Source: Ascidiaceihabitans sp039975415 (lineage in GTDB: Bacteria; Pseudomonadota; Alphaproteobacteria; Rhodobacterales; Rhodobacteraceae). Taken from it: DNA of 64,000 bases. Position 1 is the stretch's first letter, and each line of letters begins with the position of its first letter. Both the position numbers and the translations under genes were made by a program. The stretch is from the NCBI RefSeq assembly GCF_039975415.1, contig NZ_JBDWHD010000007.1. One strand, 5' to 3'. The notes beneath the pieces are model-generated. The model was given only the letters and a program-made list of their open reading frames with translations, did no database searches and was not told the DNA's origin. Positions 54,966 through 63,864 of the stretch are shown piece after piece.

Positions 54966-55580
54966 ATGCTACGCATCATCGCGCCCGTTGCCGCAGTATC
55001 AGCTGCCGTTGCCATTGCCGCGGTCTGGTATGTCAGCCAGCCTAACAACGACGACCAGTTTGCACAGTGTCGCGCGAGTTCGGTGGCCGGTGCCGGCGCG
55101 ATTGGCGGTCCGTTCGAATTGGTCAACGGCGCCGGTGCAACGGTGACCGAAAAAGACGTGATTACAGAACCGTCTTTGATTTATTTTGGGTACACGTTCT
55201 GCCCGGATATTTGCCCTTTTGACGTGGCACGCAACGCAGAGGCCATTGATCTTGTGCAGGAAAACGGGATGTCTGCGACGCCGGTTTTCATCACCATTGA
55301 TCCCGAACGTGACACGCCCGAAGTGGTCGCGGACTATGCAGAAAACATGCATGAAAAGATGATCGCCCTGACCGGATCAGCCGCGCAGATCAAGGCAGCC
55401 AGCCAAGCGTATCGCACCTATTATAAAGCGCAGCCAGCAGATGATGAATTTTATCTCGTTGATCATTCTACCTTCAGTTATCTGGTTTTACCAGAACACG
55501 GCTTTGTGGAATTCTTCCGTCGGGAGGTCACCGCCGAACAGATGGCAGATCAAATCGGGTGTTTCATAGAGAACAGCTAA
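54966..55580 (+). CDS. senC: SCO1/SenC copper chaperone
   Basis: A 204-residue thioredoxin-fold protein of the SCO family that delivers copper to cytochrome oxidase CuA and related centres. An N-terminal membrane anchor (about 5-23) precedes the copper ligands C79-x3-C83 (FCPDICP) and His167 (VDHSTF). It lies between regB and regA as in Rhodobacter, where senC links oxidase assembly and Reg control. Start ATG 54966 is followed by a normal signal-anchor. Confidence 0.95.
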   Translation: MLRIIAPVAAVSAAVAIAAVWYVSQPNNDDQFAQCRASSVAGAGAIGGPFELVNGAGATVTEKDVITEPSLIYFGYTFCPDICPFDVARNAEAIDLVQENGMSATPVFITIDPERDTPEVVADYAENMHEKMIALTGSAAQIKAASQAYRTYYKAQPADDEFYLVDHSTFSYLVLPEHGFVEFFRREVTAEQMADQIGCFIENS

Positions 55581-55673
55581 CCCGCCCTGTTCGTTGACGA
55601 ATTGCCTTTCGGGCTACATAGTTGACAGACGGCGCAAGCGTCGCCGGACTTTGGCGCATAGCAAGGGGACACC

Positions 55674-56228
55674 ATGGCAGAGCAACCAAAATATGAGATC
55701 GGGGAAGACCCGTCTTTGCTGCTTGTTGATGATGACGAACCGTTTTTGCGCAGGTTGGCTAAAGCTATGGAAAAACGTGGTTTTGCCGTAGAAACCGCTG
55801 ACTCTGTGGCGGGTGGTAAGGCTATCGCTACAGCGCGCCCCCCGGCCTATGCAGTGGTGGATTTGCGCCTTGGAGACGGCAACGGATTGGATATCGTCGA
55901 GGTTCTTCGCGAAAAGCGCCCAGAGGCACGGATCGTGGTTTTGACAGGCTACGGCGCCATTGCGACGGCGGTGGCCGCGGTGAAAATCGGGGCAACAGAT
56001 TATTTGTCTAAACCTGCTGATGCGACAGACGTGACCAACGCGCTTTTGGCGACTGGCGATGACCTACCGCCGCCACCGGAAAACCCTATGAGCGCGGACA
56101 GAGTACGCTGGGAACACATCCAGCGTGTCTATGAGTTGTGTGATCGCAACGTGTCAGAAACAGCGCGGCGATTGAACATGCACCGTCGGACATTGCAGCG
56201 CATATTGGCCAAGCGGTCGCCCAGGTAA
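55674..56228 (+). CDS. regA: Redox response regulator RegA/PrrA/ActR
   Basis: A 184-residue response regulator. The receiver has LLVDDDEPFL, phospho-Asp63 in VVDLRLGDGNGLD and the conserved Lys in LSKPADA; a Pro hinge (DDLPPPPENP) leads to a Fis-type helix-turn-helix (CDRNVSETARRLNMHRRTLQRIL). This architecture and D63 are those of RegA, which controls respiration, nitrogen and carbon genes by redox state. ATG 55674 follows AAGGGGAC. 93 bp after senC; may have its own promoter. Confidence 0.95.
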   Translation: MAEQPKYEIGEDPSLLLVDDDEPFLRRLAKAMEKRGFAVETADSVAGGKAIATARPPAYAVVDLRLGDGNGLDIVEVLREKRPEARIVVLTGYGAIATAVAAVKIGATDYLSKPADATDVTNALLATGDDLPPPPENPMSADRVRWEHIQRVYELCDRNVSETARRLNMHRRTLQRILAKRSPR

Positions 56229-56245
56229 AGATCAAACAACAGGTA

Positions 56246-56731
56246 TCAGACGTCGTAGCGTTTGCTGATTTTGTCCACGATCAGCCCGCTTTCCAATTTG
56301 ATGCCTTCGTCTATCGTCCAGGTTTTGAAGCCACGAGACTGGTAATACGTCAGGCCACCTTCGTTGTCGGCGCGGATGGTGGCGTTGATCCAGACGTAGC
56401 CAAGGTTTTTTGCGGCCTTGGCTGTGGCGTTGAACAATGACGATCCGATCCCCAAACCGGTGCGTCCGATTTGTACAAACGAAGCGATGTCGCAGGCCTC
56501 GGCGGGCAAGTTTTCGTGGGGCGCGATCCATTGAAACCCTACAACTTGCTCTGAGCCATCCAAAGCGACATGCCATGCTGAACGATCCGAATTGCTGTCC
56601 ATGCGTTTGTTGATGTCTGTTCCAGTCATTGGTCGCGTTAGCGCAGTTGTGCCGCCTTGTTCGATGATAGCATTCAGCAAGTTGGCCATCGAATTTGCAT
56701 CCAAGGGCATGGCGGGACGAACAGTGATCAT
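56246..56731 (-). CDS. GNAT family N-acetyltransferase
   Basis: A 161-residue GNAT protein. The acetyl-CoA motif A is in IGRTGLGIGSSLFNATAKAAKNLGY; the C-terminal strand has GLTYYQSRGFKTWT. Likely a small-molecule or peptide acetyltransferase; substrate unknown. It overlaps the upstream HD gene by 4 bp and converges with regA. Confidence 0.88.
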   Translation of the reverse strand: MITVRPAMPLDANSMANLLNAIIEQGGTTALTRPMTGTDINKRMDSNSDRSAWHVALDGSEQVVGFQWIAPHENLPAEACDIASFVQIGRTGLGIGSSLFNATAKAAKNLGYVWINATIRADNEGGLTYYQSRGFKTWTIDEGIKLESGLIVDKISKRYDV

Positions 56732-57324
56732 GGCAATGCTTTCAATAAGGTATGATGGCGGGCGGTGAACGCATTTCGCGTCTCTGTCGGGGTGCGCAAG
56801 ACGATTGTAAGGTCGGTCATAATGTTCGGATCAGGCTTTCCGAAAAACTTGTCTGCTTCTGCTGCACTGAATCCCGCAATTTGGGTGGCTTCCATCCAGG
56901 CGCTGATTTTATCGGCCTTTTTGATTTGCTTTTTGATGGGTGCTGGGATTTTTGCAGGCAATCCAAAACGAATGTGAATAGCGGCTTCGAGCCGTTCATC
57001 CAATGCCCCGTACCCCGGACCAACAGCGGCTTTGACAGGGGAAATCATGTCGCCAATCACATACTCGGGTGCGTCATGTAGCAACGCAGCCAGTTGCCAT
57101 TTCACCGGCGCACCCGGCGCGATGCGGCCAAAAAGGGTTTCGACCAACAGCGAATGTTCGGCCACAGAATAGGCGAAGTCCCCTTGGGTTTGCCCGTTCC
57201 AACGCGCCACAAATGCAAGGCCATGTGCGATGTCTTCGATTTCTATGTCGACGGGCGTCGGGTCCAACAAGTCCAGTCTGCGGCCGGACAGCATACGCTG
57301 CCACGCGCGGGGTTGTTGCGCCAT
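56728..57324 (-). CDS. HD-domain phosphohydrolase (YfbR-like)
   Basis: A 198-residue HD protein. The metal ligands are visible: H in SVAEHSLLV, HD in LLHDAPEYVIGD and a later Asp in KKADKISAW. It resembles YfbR-type 5'-deoxynucleotidases that act on dNMPs. Substrate is inferred from the motif set. Coupled to the GNAT gene by 4 bp overlap. Confidence 0.87.
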   Translation of the reverse strand: MAQQPRAWQRMLSGRRLDLLDPTPVDIEIEDIAHGLAFVARWNGQTQGDFAYSVAEHSLLVETLFGRIAPGAPVKWQLAALLHDAPEYVIGDMISPVKAAVGPGYGALDERLEAAIHIRFGLPAKIPAPIKKQIKKADKISAWMEATQIAGFSAAEADKFFGKPDPNIMTDLTIVLRTPTETRNAFTARHHTLLKALP

Positions 57325-57421
57325 TTTCCGGACCTCCAGCTTTTAACTTACCCAGTTGGTGGAACCAAACTGCTGCCTTCGTTGTTTTTGACATGAAGAA
57401 GAACGTCATGAAACCCGCATT

Positions 57422-57715
57422 TTGTCCAAATCACGCACCGCCGCTTTGGCATTGTCCGCTTTGGCCACCACCGCTGGGGCCCAAACCATTTGCATGCACA
57501 CACGGGAAATGGAAGCGGCCTTGAAGGACTGGTACGGTGAAGCACCCGTCGAAAACTATGCGGGCCAAAAGCAACAAGTTTGGGCATCTGCTGCAACGGG
57601 ATCGTGGACGGTGGTCAAATATTTGACGGATGGCAACAGCTGTGTTGTGGAACAAGGTGAGAACTGGCCAGACGTCGCAGAAAAGAACGAAGCATTGGCC
57701 GCTTTGGAGCAATAA
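57422..57715 (+). CDS. Small secreted protein of unknown function, start uncertain
   Basis: A 97-residue product with a clean signal peptide (SKSRTAALALSALATTAGA-QT) and a short mature domain (REMEAALKDWYGEAPVENY, WASAATGSWTVVKYL). I do not recognise a family by name. The only in-frame start is TTG 57422 with no clear ribosome site; ATGs at 57393 and 57408 (MKKNVMKPAF) are in another frame, one base off, so a single-base deletion or sequencing error is possible. It ends about 100 bp before ahcY. Confidence 0.7.
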   Translation: MSKSRTAALALSALATTAGAQTICMHTREMEAALKDWYGEAPVENYAGQKQQVWASAATGSWTVVKYLTDGNSCVVEQGENWPDVAEKNEALAALEQ

Positions 57716-57821
57716 ACGCAGTGTTTCATCAGCGCACTGCCGCTGTGACCTAATCGCACGTTGCCGTAAGACGATGTCAGTGCTATTTGCGCCGCAAACG
57801 GTTGCAAAGGAAACGCACGAA

Positions 57822-59207
57822 ATGGCGAAAGACTATATCGTAAAAGACATCGCTCTGGCAGAGTTTGGCCGCAAAGAGCTGAACATTGCAGAAACTGAAA
57901 TGCCCGGCCTGATGGCATTGCGTGACGAATATGGCGAAGCAAAGCCTTTGAAGGGGTCGCGCATCGTCGGGTCGCTGCACATGACCATTCAGACGGCTGT
58001 TCTGATCGAAACACTGGTGGCACTTGGCGCCGACGTGCGCTGGGCATCATGCAACATCTTCTCTACGCAAGACCATGCGGCTGCCGCGATTGCAGAATCC
58101 GGCGTGCCCGTTTTCGCAATCAAAGGTCAGTCTCTGGAAGAGCATTGGGACTACCTTGATAAATCCTTCATGTTTGACGAAGGCCCGAACTTGATCCTTG
58201 ACGACGGTGGTGATGCCACGTTGTACATTCTGCTTGGTGCGCGTGCCGAAGCGGGTGAAGATGTGATTGCTGTTCCGACTTCCGAGGAAGAAGTTGCGAT
58301 CAAAGCGCAGATCAAGAAGCGCATGGAAGCGTCCCCCGGCTGGTTCACCAAAATGCGTGACCAAATTCAGGGCGTGTCCGAGGAAACGACAACAGGCGTG
58401 CACCGCTTGTACGATCTGGTCAAACAAGGCCAGCTGCCGTTCCCTGCGATCAACGTGAATGACTCTGTGACCAAGTCGAAGTTTGACAACAAATACGGTT
58501 GTAAAGAATCCCTCGTGGACGGCATCCGCCGCGCCACAGACACCATGATGGCAGGTAAGGTTGCTGTTGTTATGGGCTACGGCGATGTCGGCAAAGGCTC
58601 TGCCGCTTCCCTGTCTGGTGCTGGTGCGCGCGTGAAAGTGACCGAAGTCGATCCGATCTGTGCGTTGCAGGCGGCGATGGACGGCTATGAAGTTGTCATC
58701 CTCGAGGAAAACCTCGACGCAGATATCTTCATCACGACCACAGGCAACAAAGACGTCATTCGCATCGAGCACATGCGCGAGATGAAGGACATGGCGATCG
58801 TTGGCAACATTGGCCACTTCGACAACGAAATCCAGGTGGCGGCGCTGAAGAACCACAAATGGACCAACATCAAAGAACAGGTCGACATGATCGAGATGCC
58901 GAATGGCAATCGCTTGATCCTGTTGTCCGAGGGCCGTTTGTTGAACCTTGGTAACGCGACGGGCCACCCGTCTTTCGTGATGTCCGCATCCTTCACCAAC
59001 CAGGTGTTGGCGCAGATGGAGCTGTGGAACAACGGCGACAACTACAAGAACGAAGTCTACATCTTGCCCAAGCACTTGGACGAGAAAGTGGCGCGTTTGC
59101 ACCTTGATCGCATCGGTGTGAAGCTGTCCAAGCTGGACGCGGAACAAGCGGCTTATATTGGCGTTGCGCCAGAAGGCCCGTTCAAGCCGGAACACTACCG
59201 CTACTAA
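57822..59207 (+). CDS. ahcY: Adenosylhomocysteinase
   Basis: A 461-residue S-adenosylhomocysteine hydrolase, which clears SAH to adenosine and homocysteine. LHMTIQTAVLIETL, WASCNIFSTQDHAAA, the NAD-binding VVMGYGDVGKGSAASL and the C-terminal EHYRY are diagnostic. ATG 57822 with an AAAGGA site gives MAKDYIVKDIALAEFG; the in-frame extension to 57630 lies over the preceding small gene. Highly biased codons suggest strong expression. A good terminator follows. Confidence 0.97.
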   Translation: MAKDYIVKDIALAEFGRKELNIAETEMPGLMALRDEYGEAKPLKGSRIVGSLHMTIQTAVLIETLVALGADVRWASCNIFSTQDHAAAAIAESGVPVFAIKGQSLEEHWDYLDKSFMFDEGPNLILDDGGDATLYILLGARAEAGEDVIAVPTSEEEVAIKAQIKKRMEASPGWFTKMRDQIQGVSEETTTGVHRLYDLVKQGQLPFPAINVNDSVTKSKFDNKYGCKESLVDGIRRATDTMMAGKVAVVMGYGDVGKGSAASLSGAGARVKVTEVDPICALQAAMDGYEVVILEENLDADIFITTTGNKDVIRIEHMREMKDMAIVGNIGHFDNEIQVAALKNHKWTNIKEQVDMIEMPNGNRLILLSEGRLLNLGNATGHPSFVMSASFTNQVLAQMELWNNGDNYKNEVYILPKHLDEKVARLHLDRIGVKLSKLDAEQAAYIGVAPEGPFKPEHYRY

Positions 59208-59229
59208 GCGACGACATTTACTGTTCCAG

Positions 59230-59265
59230 AACGCCCTCGTGTCAAAGCGGGGGCGTTTTGCTTTT
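59230..59265 (+). terminator. Intrinsic terminator of ahcY
   Basis: AACGCCCTCG (59230-59239) pairs with CGGGGGCGTT (59248-59257) in a 10 bp stem with one G-T pair, followed by TTGCTTTT. It lies 22 bp after the ahcY stop. Confidence 0.85.
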
Positions 59266-60266
59266 CATGATTTGGGCGCAATGTCGTGGGTTTTTTCCAG
59301 CGCTTTGCGATCAATTGTACTTATCAAACTTTCCAAATCCCGAACCGTCGCATTGCCCCTTAGATACAGGATCGCGCGGGATGACAGGGGAACAGCGACA
59401 TCAAGATTGGTGGCTGAACGACCACTTGTTCGCAATGACGGTGCGCCGCTTTTATCGACGCGATTGAGCGACTTAATGCCAGACAATTTGATGCGCTCAA
59501 ACGAAGACCCTTTTTTGGCTTCCAGCTTTTCCAATTGGTCAATCCACGATGCTCTTTCAGAAAGCGGGCCCAAACGATTGTCACCTAGAACAGTTTGTTC
59601 GTGCAAAAATCTCATTTTGACGTGTAGATATTTTCCTGTGGGGTGGATGAAGACAGCTGTCGCGCCGTAAGGGGCATTTGCACGGCTTTGCAATGAAGGC
59701 TCTTTGTTGCCCAGCAAAAAGAATTCCACGCTGTTCCAATGCGGGTGGTCCTTTAAAGCGGATACGGATTTTCTAGTTTGCTGTGTCCAGCGCGTTTCCA
59801 AGGTTTTCAACGCGTTTGGTTGTCTTGCGTCGTGTGTGTTGACCCCAACCCAATCCCGTTTGTCCTTTGGCAAAAACACTGCGGGCATCGGTCCGTCCCC
59901 GGCTTGTTTTCTGAAGGCGGCTTCCAGGAAAAACCCGTTCAGACTGTTGGGTGTTTCACCTCTTGCCAACCGGCGAAAGGTTTCTGCTGAATCGTCGCGC
60001 ATTCTTTCAAGGTATTCTGGTGACGGTTGCACCACTGAAATCGGGGCGCCAGAAATGGATTGAAATACAAAAACACCTGAGCCGACGATGACGACCATAA
60101 CCATCCCGAGGACGCACATAATGGCATATTTTATCCCAAAATCGTTGCTGGATGATCTGATTTCATTTTTGGGCGGCACAGGGTCAAATGATGGTGGTTC
60201 TTTAAATCCACCGTGTTTGGTTTCCAGCCGTTTGAGGCGTTCTTGAAAGCTGTTTTGATCTGACAT
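59265..60266 (-). CDS. Single-pass membrane protein of unknown function
   Basis: A 333-residue protein: cytosolic N-terminus with a short helix (FQERLKRLETKHGG), one transmembrane segment (about 47-70; CVLGMVMVVIVGSGVFVF), and a polar domain of about 260 residues with no motif I recognise. Start ATG 60266 (MSDQNSF). Related N-terminal helices with KRLE-type repeats are seen in Rhodobacterales membrane proteins, but no function is assigned. It converges with ahcY at its terminator. Confidence 0.75.
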   Translation of the reverse strand: MSDQNSFQERLKRLETKHGGFKEPPSFDPVPPKNEIRSSSNDFGIKYAIMCVLGMVMVVIVGSGVFVFQSISGAPISVVQPSPEYLERMRDDSAETFRRLARGETPNSLNGFFLEAAFRKQAGDGPMPAVFLPKDKRDWVGVNTHDARQPNALKTLETRWTQQTRKSVSALKDHPHWNSVEFFLLGNKEPSLQSRANAPYGATAVFIHPTGKYLHVKMRFLHEQTVLGDNRLGPLSERASWIDQLEKLEAKKGSSFERIKLSGIKSLNRVDKSGAPSLRTSGRSATNLDVAVPLSSRAILYLRGNATVRDLESLISTIDRKALEKTHDIAPKS

Positions 60267-60364
60267 CGCTGACTCTATCTGTACACGCAACAGTAGAGTG
60301 ACCGCCTATTTAGGCATCAATGGGGCCGAAAAGCAGAGTTTTCGAGAACGCGAAACGACAGATA

Positions 60365-61813
60365 TTACTTCGCTTCGGTGTCGTCCTCGATGATTTCGGC
60401 GTCTTCAATCACCACAACGTCAGAACCTTCATCTGCCTTTGGCCCCATAATCAACGGCAACATTTCGATACCGCCGGGCATAGCGACCTCGGACTGAGGG
60501 GGGGTTTTCCACGAAAGTGTATCGAAGCTTTCGCAGTTTTCACAGGTTGGCTTCCATTCCGTGTGGATGTGCTGACAGTTTTCGCAGATCCACTGAGGCC
60601 CGCGTGGCAATGACAAGGCCCGTGCCAGCCAGCCTTTAACAACCGTATCGTCAGCACCTTCGCCGCGCTCGATCGCGGCCATCAAAGTGGCAGTGCGCGC
60701 GGTTGGATTTGTTTCGTTCAGGTCTGCCAACATGCGCCGCGCTTCGGGGAAATCTTCGTTTGCCAGATGCAATTCGGTCATCAGCATTTGGCTTTCAGGA
60801 TGGGTGCTTGTGGCCTTCACCAGCGGCCTGAAACGTTTGAGACGCGCGGCAGGGGCTTCGTCCGGTTCGATGGCGGCAAAAGTCGCGGCCAGATCAGGAT
60901 GCGGGGCCACATCCCATGCTTTTTTCAGCACGCGCGTTGCGTATTTCTTGTTGCCTTGTTCGATGTAGCCGTGGGCCGCCATCACCGCGGCCGGAATGAG
61001 ATCAGGGGACAGGCGATTGGCTTCAATGGCCGCTTCACGCGCTTCGATTGTAAGATCGTCGTCGTAGACCGTGCGCGCTTCGGACAAGGCCAACACTGCA
61101 TCGCGGCGTTTGTGAACATCACGAGGCAATGCGCCATATTTCAGCTTGGCGCTTAGGGTCTCGCGGGCCCCTTTCCAGTCTTCCTTTTTCGCCTGAAGCT
61201 TCAGAAGAACGTCTTGGGTGTCCTCATGCTTGGGCTTCAACGCAAAAGCTTTTTCCGCCAAAGCCAAAGCTGTTTCAGTATCACCATCGGCCAAACGTTG
61301 TTTCATGATACCGCGCACGCCCACAAATCGGGTTGCGTCATTTTCGATCAAGGCGCGGTATGTTTGTTCTGCTTTTCGTCGGTCGCCGGCCAACTCAGCG
61401 GCTTGAGCGGTGAGTAAATTCGTCAGCTCGGGCTTGTTCAAATATTTTTCGGCCTTTTCGGCTTTTGACATGGCCAAGCGGCCTTCGCCGGATGCAAGTG
61501 CCATCATACCTTGTGAAAGCGCATCGTAGCCTTTGGCCTGACGATTGCGTTCAAAGTAACGCGAAATGGCGGTTTCATCACCGTTCAGGAACTTCCATGT
61601 CGCGATGATCAAGCCCAGGACTTTAATAAAGACCCAGACTGCAACAACCAGCAAAGCAAGGGCAATTACCGATTGAAGCGGGCCGAAATTGTATTCGCTG
61701 CCAGCGACTTCGATGCGGACGCCGCCTTGCGCTTCCAGCAAAAAGCTTGCTCCGAAAGCGACAGCGACCAAAGCGCAGAAAAAGAGGATGATTTTAACGA
61801 GTGACCAAAGCAT
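60365..61813 (-). CDS. hemY: HemY-like TPR membrane protein with C-terminal zinc ribbon
   Basis: A 482-residue protein with two N-terminal membrane segments (about 5-25 and 45-70), the HemY_N region (WKFLNGDETAISRYFERNRQAKGYDALSQGM), a TPR solenoid (to about 410) and a CENC-x10-CENC zinc ribbon (about 423-440), then an acidic tail. HemY here is the TPR protein of the hemCDX/HemY operons, not protoporphyrinogen oxidase; its role in heme synthesis is indirect. It is 9 bp downstream of the Mic60-like gene. Confidence 0.88.
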   Translation of the reverse strand: MLWSLVKIILFFCALVAVAFGASFLLEAQGGVRIEVAGSEYNFGPLQSVIALALLVVAVWVFIKVLGLIIATWKFLNGDETAISRYFERNRQAKGYDALSQGMMALASGEGRLAMSKAEKAEKYLNKPELTNLLTAQAAELAGDRRKAEQTYRALIENDATRFVGVRGIMKQRLADGDTETALALAEKAFALKPKHEDTQDVLLKLQAKKEDWKGARETLSAKLKYGALPRDVHKRRDAVLALSEARTVYDDDLTIEAREAAIEANRLSPDLIPAAVMAAHGYIEQGNKKYATRVLKKAWDVAPHPDLAATFAAIEPDEAPAARLKRFRPLVKATSTHPESQMLMTELHLANEDFPEARRMLADLNETNPTARTATLMAAIERGEGADDTVVKGWLARALSLPRGPQWICENCQHIHTEWKPTCENCESFDTLSWKTPPQSEVAMPGGIEMLPLIMGPKADEGSDVVVIEDAEIIEDDTEAK

Positions 61814-61822
61814 GATAATTCC

Positions 61823-63034
61823 TCAGTTCGCGGCAAGGCGCTGCATCAGCGCTTCGGTTGCGGTTGTAACATCAAGGCGGGTGCGGGCTTGTTCCAGCCA
61901 GTCGGCCATTGCGGCCTGACCTTCCGGGGGCAGTGTTTCGGCTTCGGCCAGAGCGTCATTTAAACGACCCTCACGCACAGCGGCTTCGACGCGTGATAAA
62001 ACGGCATCGGGATCGGACCCTTCTTTGGGCGTGACAGATCGGGCGCCGAGTTGGCGTTGGAAAAACCCGCCAAGGCCGCCAGACGTGTCTGCACTGCGCG
62101 ATGCAGCCAATGCGGTGCGTGCAGCCTGCGGAATGGTGCCTTGCAGTTCTGCCAGTTGGGTAACGCCATTTGGCGCGGCGTCGGACAATTCTGCAGGAAC
62201 TTCGACGCCGGTTGACGCAAGATCATCAAGGGCGGCATCAAAAGGCGCACCGCTTTCTACAGCAGCGACAATGCGCGTGGCTGCAGCGCGTGCAAGGGCC
62301 GCTTTGGCCGCCGCCTCGCTGGATTCTTCAACCAGACGTGCATCTGTCAGAAGGCGATCAATTTCTTCCTGCTGTTTGCGCGCCATGTCTTGCAGTTCGG
62401 CAAAATCGGCATCGTAGTTCGGGGCGGATCCATCTGCTGTAGCGACGGGACGCTTTTCCAATGACTGGATGCGTTCGCCCAAGGCCGCGACAGAGTTTTC
62501 TAATTCTGATGCATCAAACACTTCAACTGCCTCTGCGGCAGTGATTTGATCCTCAAGTGCGTCAATCTTTGCGTTTGCCGCGTTCAAAGCGCCTTGTAGG
62601 TTGTCTATTTTTTCATTTGCAACCACGGCATCTGCACCCAGTCGCATGGACGGCGGTAAGACGTTATCAAGCAGATCAGCGCGTGCGGCCAAAAACCCAA
62701 GAAGCGCTGCGATCACGCCCCCAATGACCAAAGGAACAGGGCTTTGCTGTTTTGGTTCAGGCTTAACCGGCGCGGGGGCTGGTTCGATTGATGTTGGTTC
62801 TGATTGTGATGTCTCGTCGTCGCTTGCGGTATCTTCGTCTGGCATAACTGGCGTTTTGTCAGATGGATCGTCGGTCAAAGTGGGTTCTGAAGACGCATCA
62901 ACATCGTCTGATTTTTCAGATGGTGCGTTTTGATCTGGGGATTCCAACCGAACGGGGGCGTCATCGTGCGAAGCAACATCTTTATCGCGGCCCATGTCAC
63001 TATCGCTGATCGTATCGTCTTTTTTCTCAGCCAC
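61823..63034 (-). CDS. Mic60/mitofilin-like membrane protein
   Basis: A 403-residue alphaproteobacterial Mic60 homologue. An acidic, Pro/Ser-rich N-terminal region (to about 95), a transmembrane segment (about 98-120), a coiled coil (about 130-185) and the C-terminal mitofilin signature region (AALARAAATRIV...; ALAEAETLPPEGQAAMADWL). Homologues lie beside hemD/hemY and shape intracytoplasmic membranes and contact sites in Rhodobacter. GTG 63034 is chosen for its GGAAGGT site 7 bp upstream; an earlier GTG at 63067 is possible. Confidence 0.87.
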   Translation of the reverse strand: MAEKKDDTISDSDMGRDKDVASHDDAPVRLESPDQNAPSEKSDDVDASSEPTLTDDPSDKTPVMPDEDTASDDETSQSEPTSIEPAPAPVKPEPKQQSPVPLVIGGVIAALLGFLAARADLLDNVLPPSMRLGADAVVANEKIDNLQGALNAANAKIDALEDQITAAEAVEVFDASELENSVAALGERIQSLEKRPVATADGSAPNYDADFAELQDMARKQQEEIDRLLTDARLVEESSEAAAKAALARAAATRIVAAVESGAPFDAALDDLASTGVEVPAELSDAAPNGVTQLAELQGTIPQAARTALAASRSADTSGGLGGFFQRQLGARSVTPKEGSDPDAVLSRVEAAVREGRLNDALAEAETLPPEGQAAMADWLEQARTRLDVTTATEALMQRLAAN

Positions 63035-63100
63035 TTTCACACCTTCCAGATTCTTCAACACGCGCACTTTTTGGTAGTCTACGCACCGCCCACCGAAGGC

Positions 63101-63817
63101 TCAACCCAAGGTCATCGAAAGCACTCGCTTTTTGACCTGTTTGACCATGTCCTGACGTGTGGGAAGCGCACAAACGCTCATGGATGTACAGATAGTATGG
63201 TTTAGCGCTTCTGCCACTGCCGTACTTAACGCGATAATGTGCAAAGGTGCCTTGCCATGATTCTGTGCGTCAAAATGCCGTGCTGTGCGGGGTGAGAACA
63301 GGGGAACTACAACAGGCGTTTCCCGGTCAAGCGCAATGCGGGCCTGACTGTTCAGGTCGTTTAGAGTTTGATCATAAAGCGCGATGTGTCGTGTGGGTAT
63401 TCCAGCTGCTGTCAAACGTTGCGCCACATCTCCGCGTGTATGAACGCCGGCGAAATGAATCAAAGGATCCTGCGGGGTGTGTGTTTTCAGAAATGCGACC
63501 AAGTCGTCGGCTGTGTGCGCAGTGTAGGTGACGCGCCAACCACGCGCTTGCGCAGCGCTTGCTGTTTTCTGACCAACGCAAAAAGCACTGCGTTCGTCGC
63601 CGCGTGATGCAAAACCAACAGCTTGGGCAGATGTGAACACGGCGCATTTTGCCAAAGGTTCCTTTGGGCGCAACGGTTTGATGGACATCAGGGGCGACAA
63701 GATTGGCACAATACGTGTCGTGATTTCGAACGGTAAATCGGACAAAAATGCGCGTGCGGCGTCGGAAGGACGCGTTAAAAGCAGAGAAACCTGCGGGTGC
63801 TTTGCATTGTTAGCCAC
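63101..63817 (-). CDS. hemD: Uroporphyrinogen-III synthase
   Basis: A 238-residue HemD that closes hydroxymethylbilane to uroporphyrinogen III. The family is weakly conserved; LLLTRPSDAARAFLSDL at the start, FTSAQAVGFAS and the ALYDQTLNDL segment fit. The start is uncertain: GTG 63817 is chosen to give a short N-terminus, but ATG 63871 is open and would overlap the divergent tsaD start. It leads the hemD-mic60-hemY cluster. Confidence 0.8.
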   Translation of the reverse strand: MANNAKHPQVSLLLTRPSDAARAFLSDLPFEITTRIVPILSPLMSIKPLRPKEPLAKCAVFTSAQAVGFASRGDERSAFCVGQKTASAAQARGWRVTYTAHTADDLVAFLKTHTPQDPLIHFAGVHTRGDVAQRLTAAGIPTRHIALYDQTLNDLNSQARIALDRETPVVVPLFSPRTARHFDAQNHGKAPLHIIALSTAVAEALNHTICTSMSVCALPTRQDMVKQVKKRVLSMTLG

Positions 63818-63864
63818 GACACACGATGTTAATGGCTGTTTAGATAGCGTGCAATGGACCCAAT

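Noticed and set aside
57716..57821. Possible SAH or SAM riboswitch upstream of ahcY
   Set aside because: Riboswitches of this kind occur upstream of ahcY in some proteobacteria, but I could not pair the conserved helices here. A covariance-model search would decide.
58047..59195. Long antisense open frame (382 codons) opposite ahcY
   Set aside because: ahcY has full family conservation and strong codon bias; such bias opens the opposite frame. The antisense translation shows no domain.
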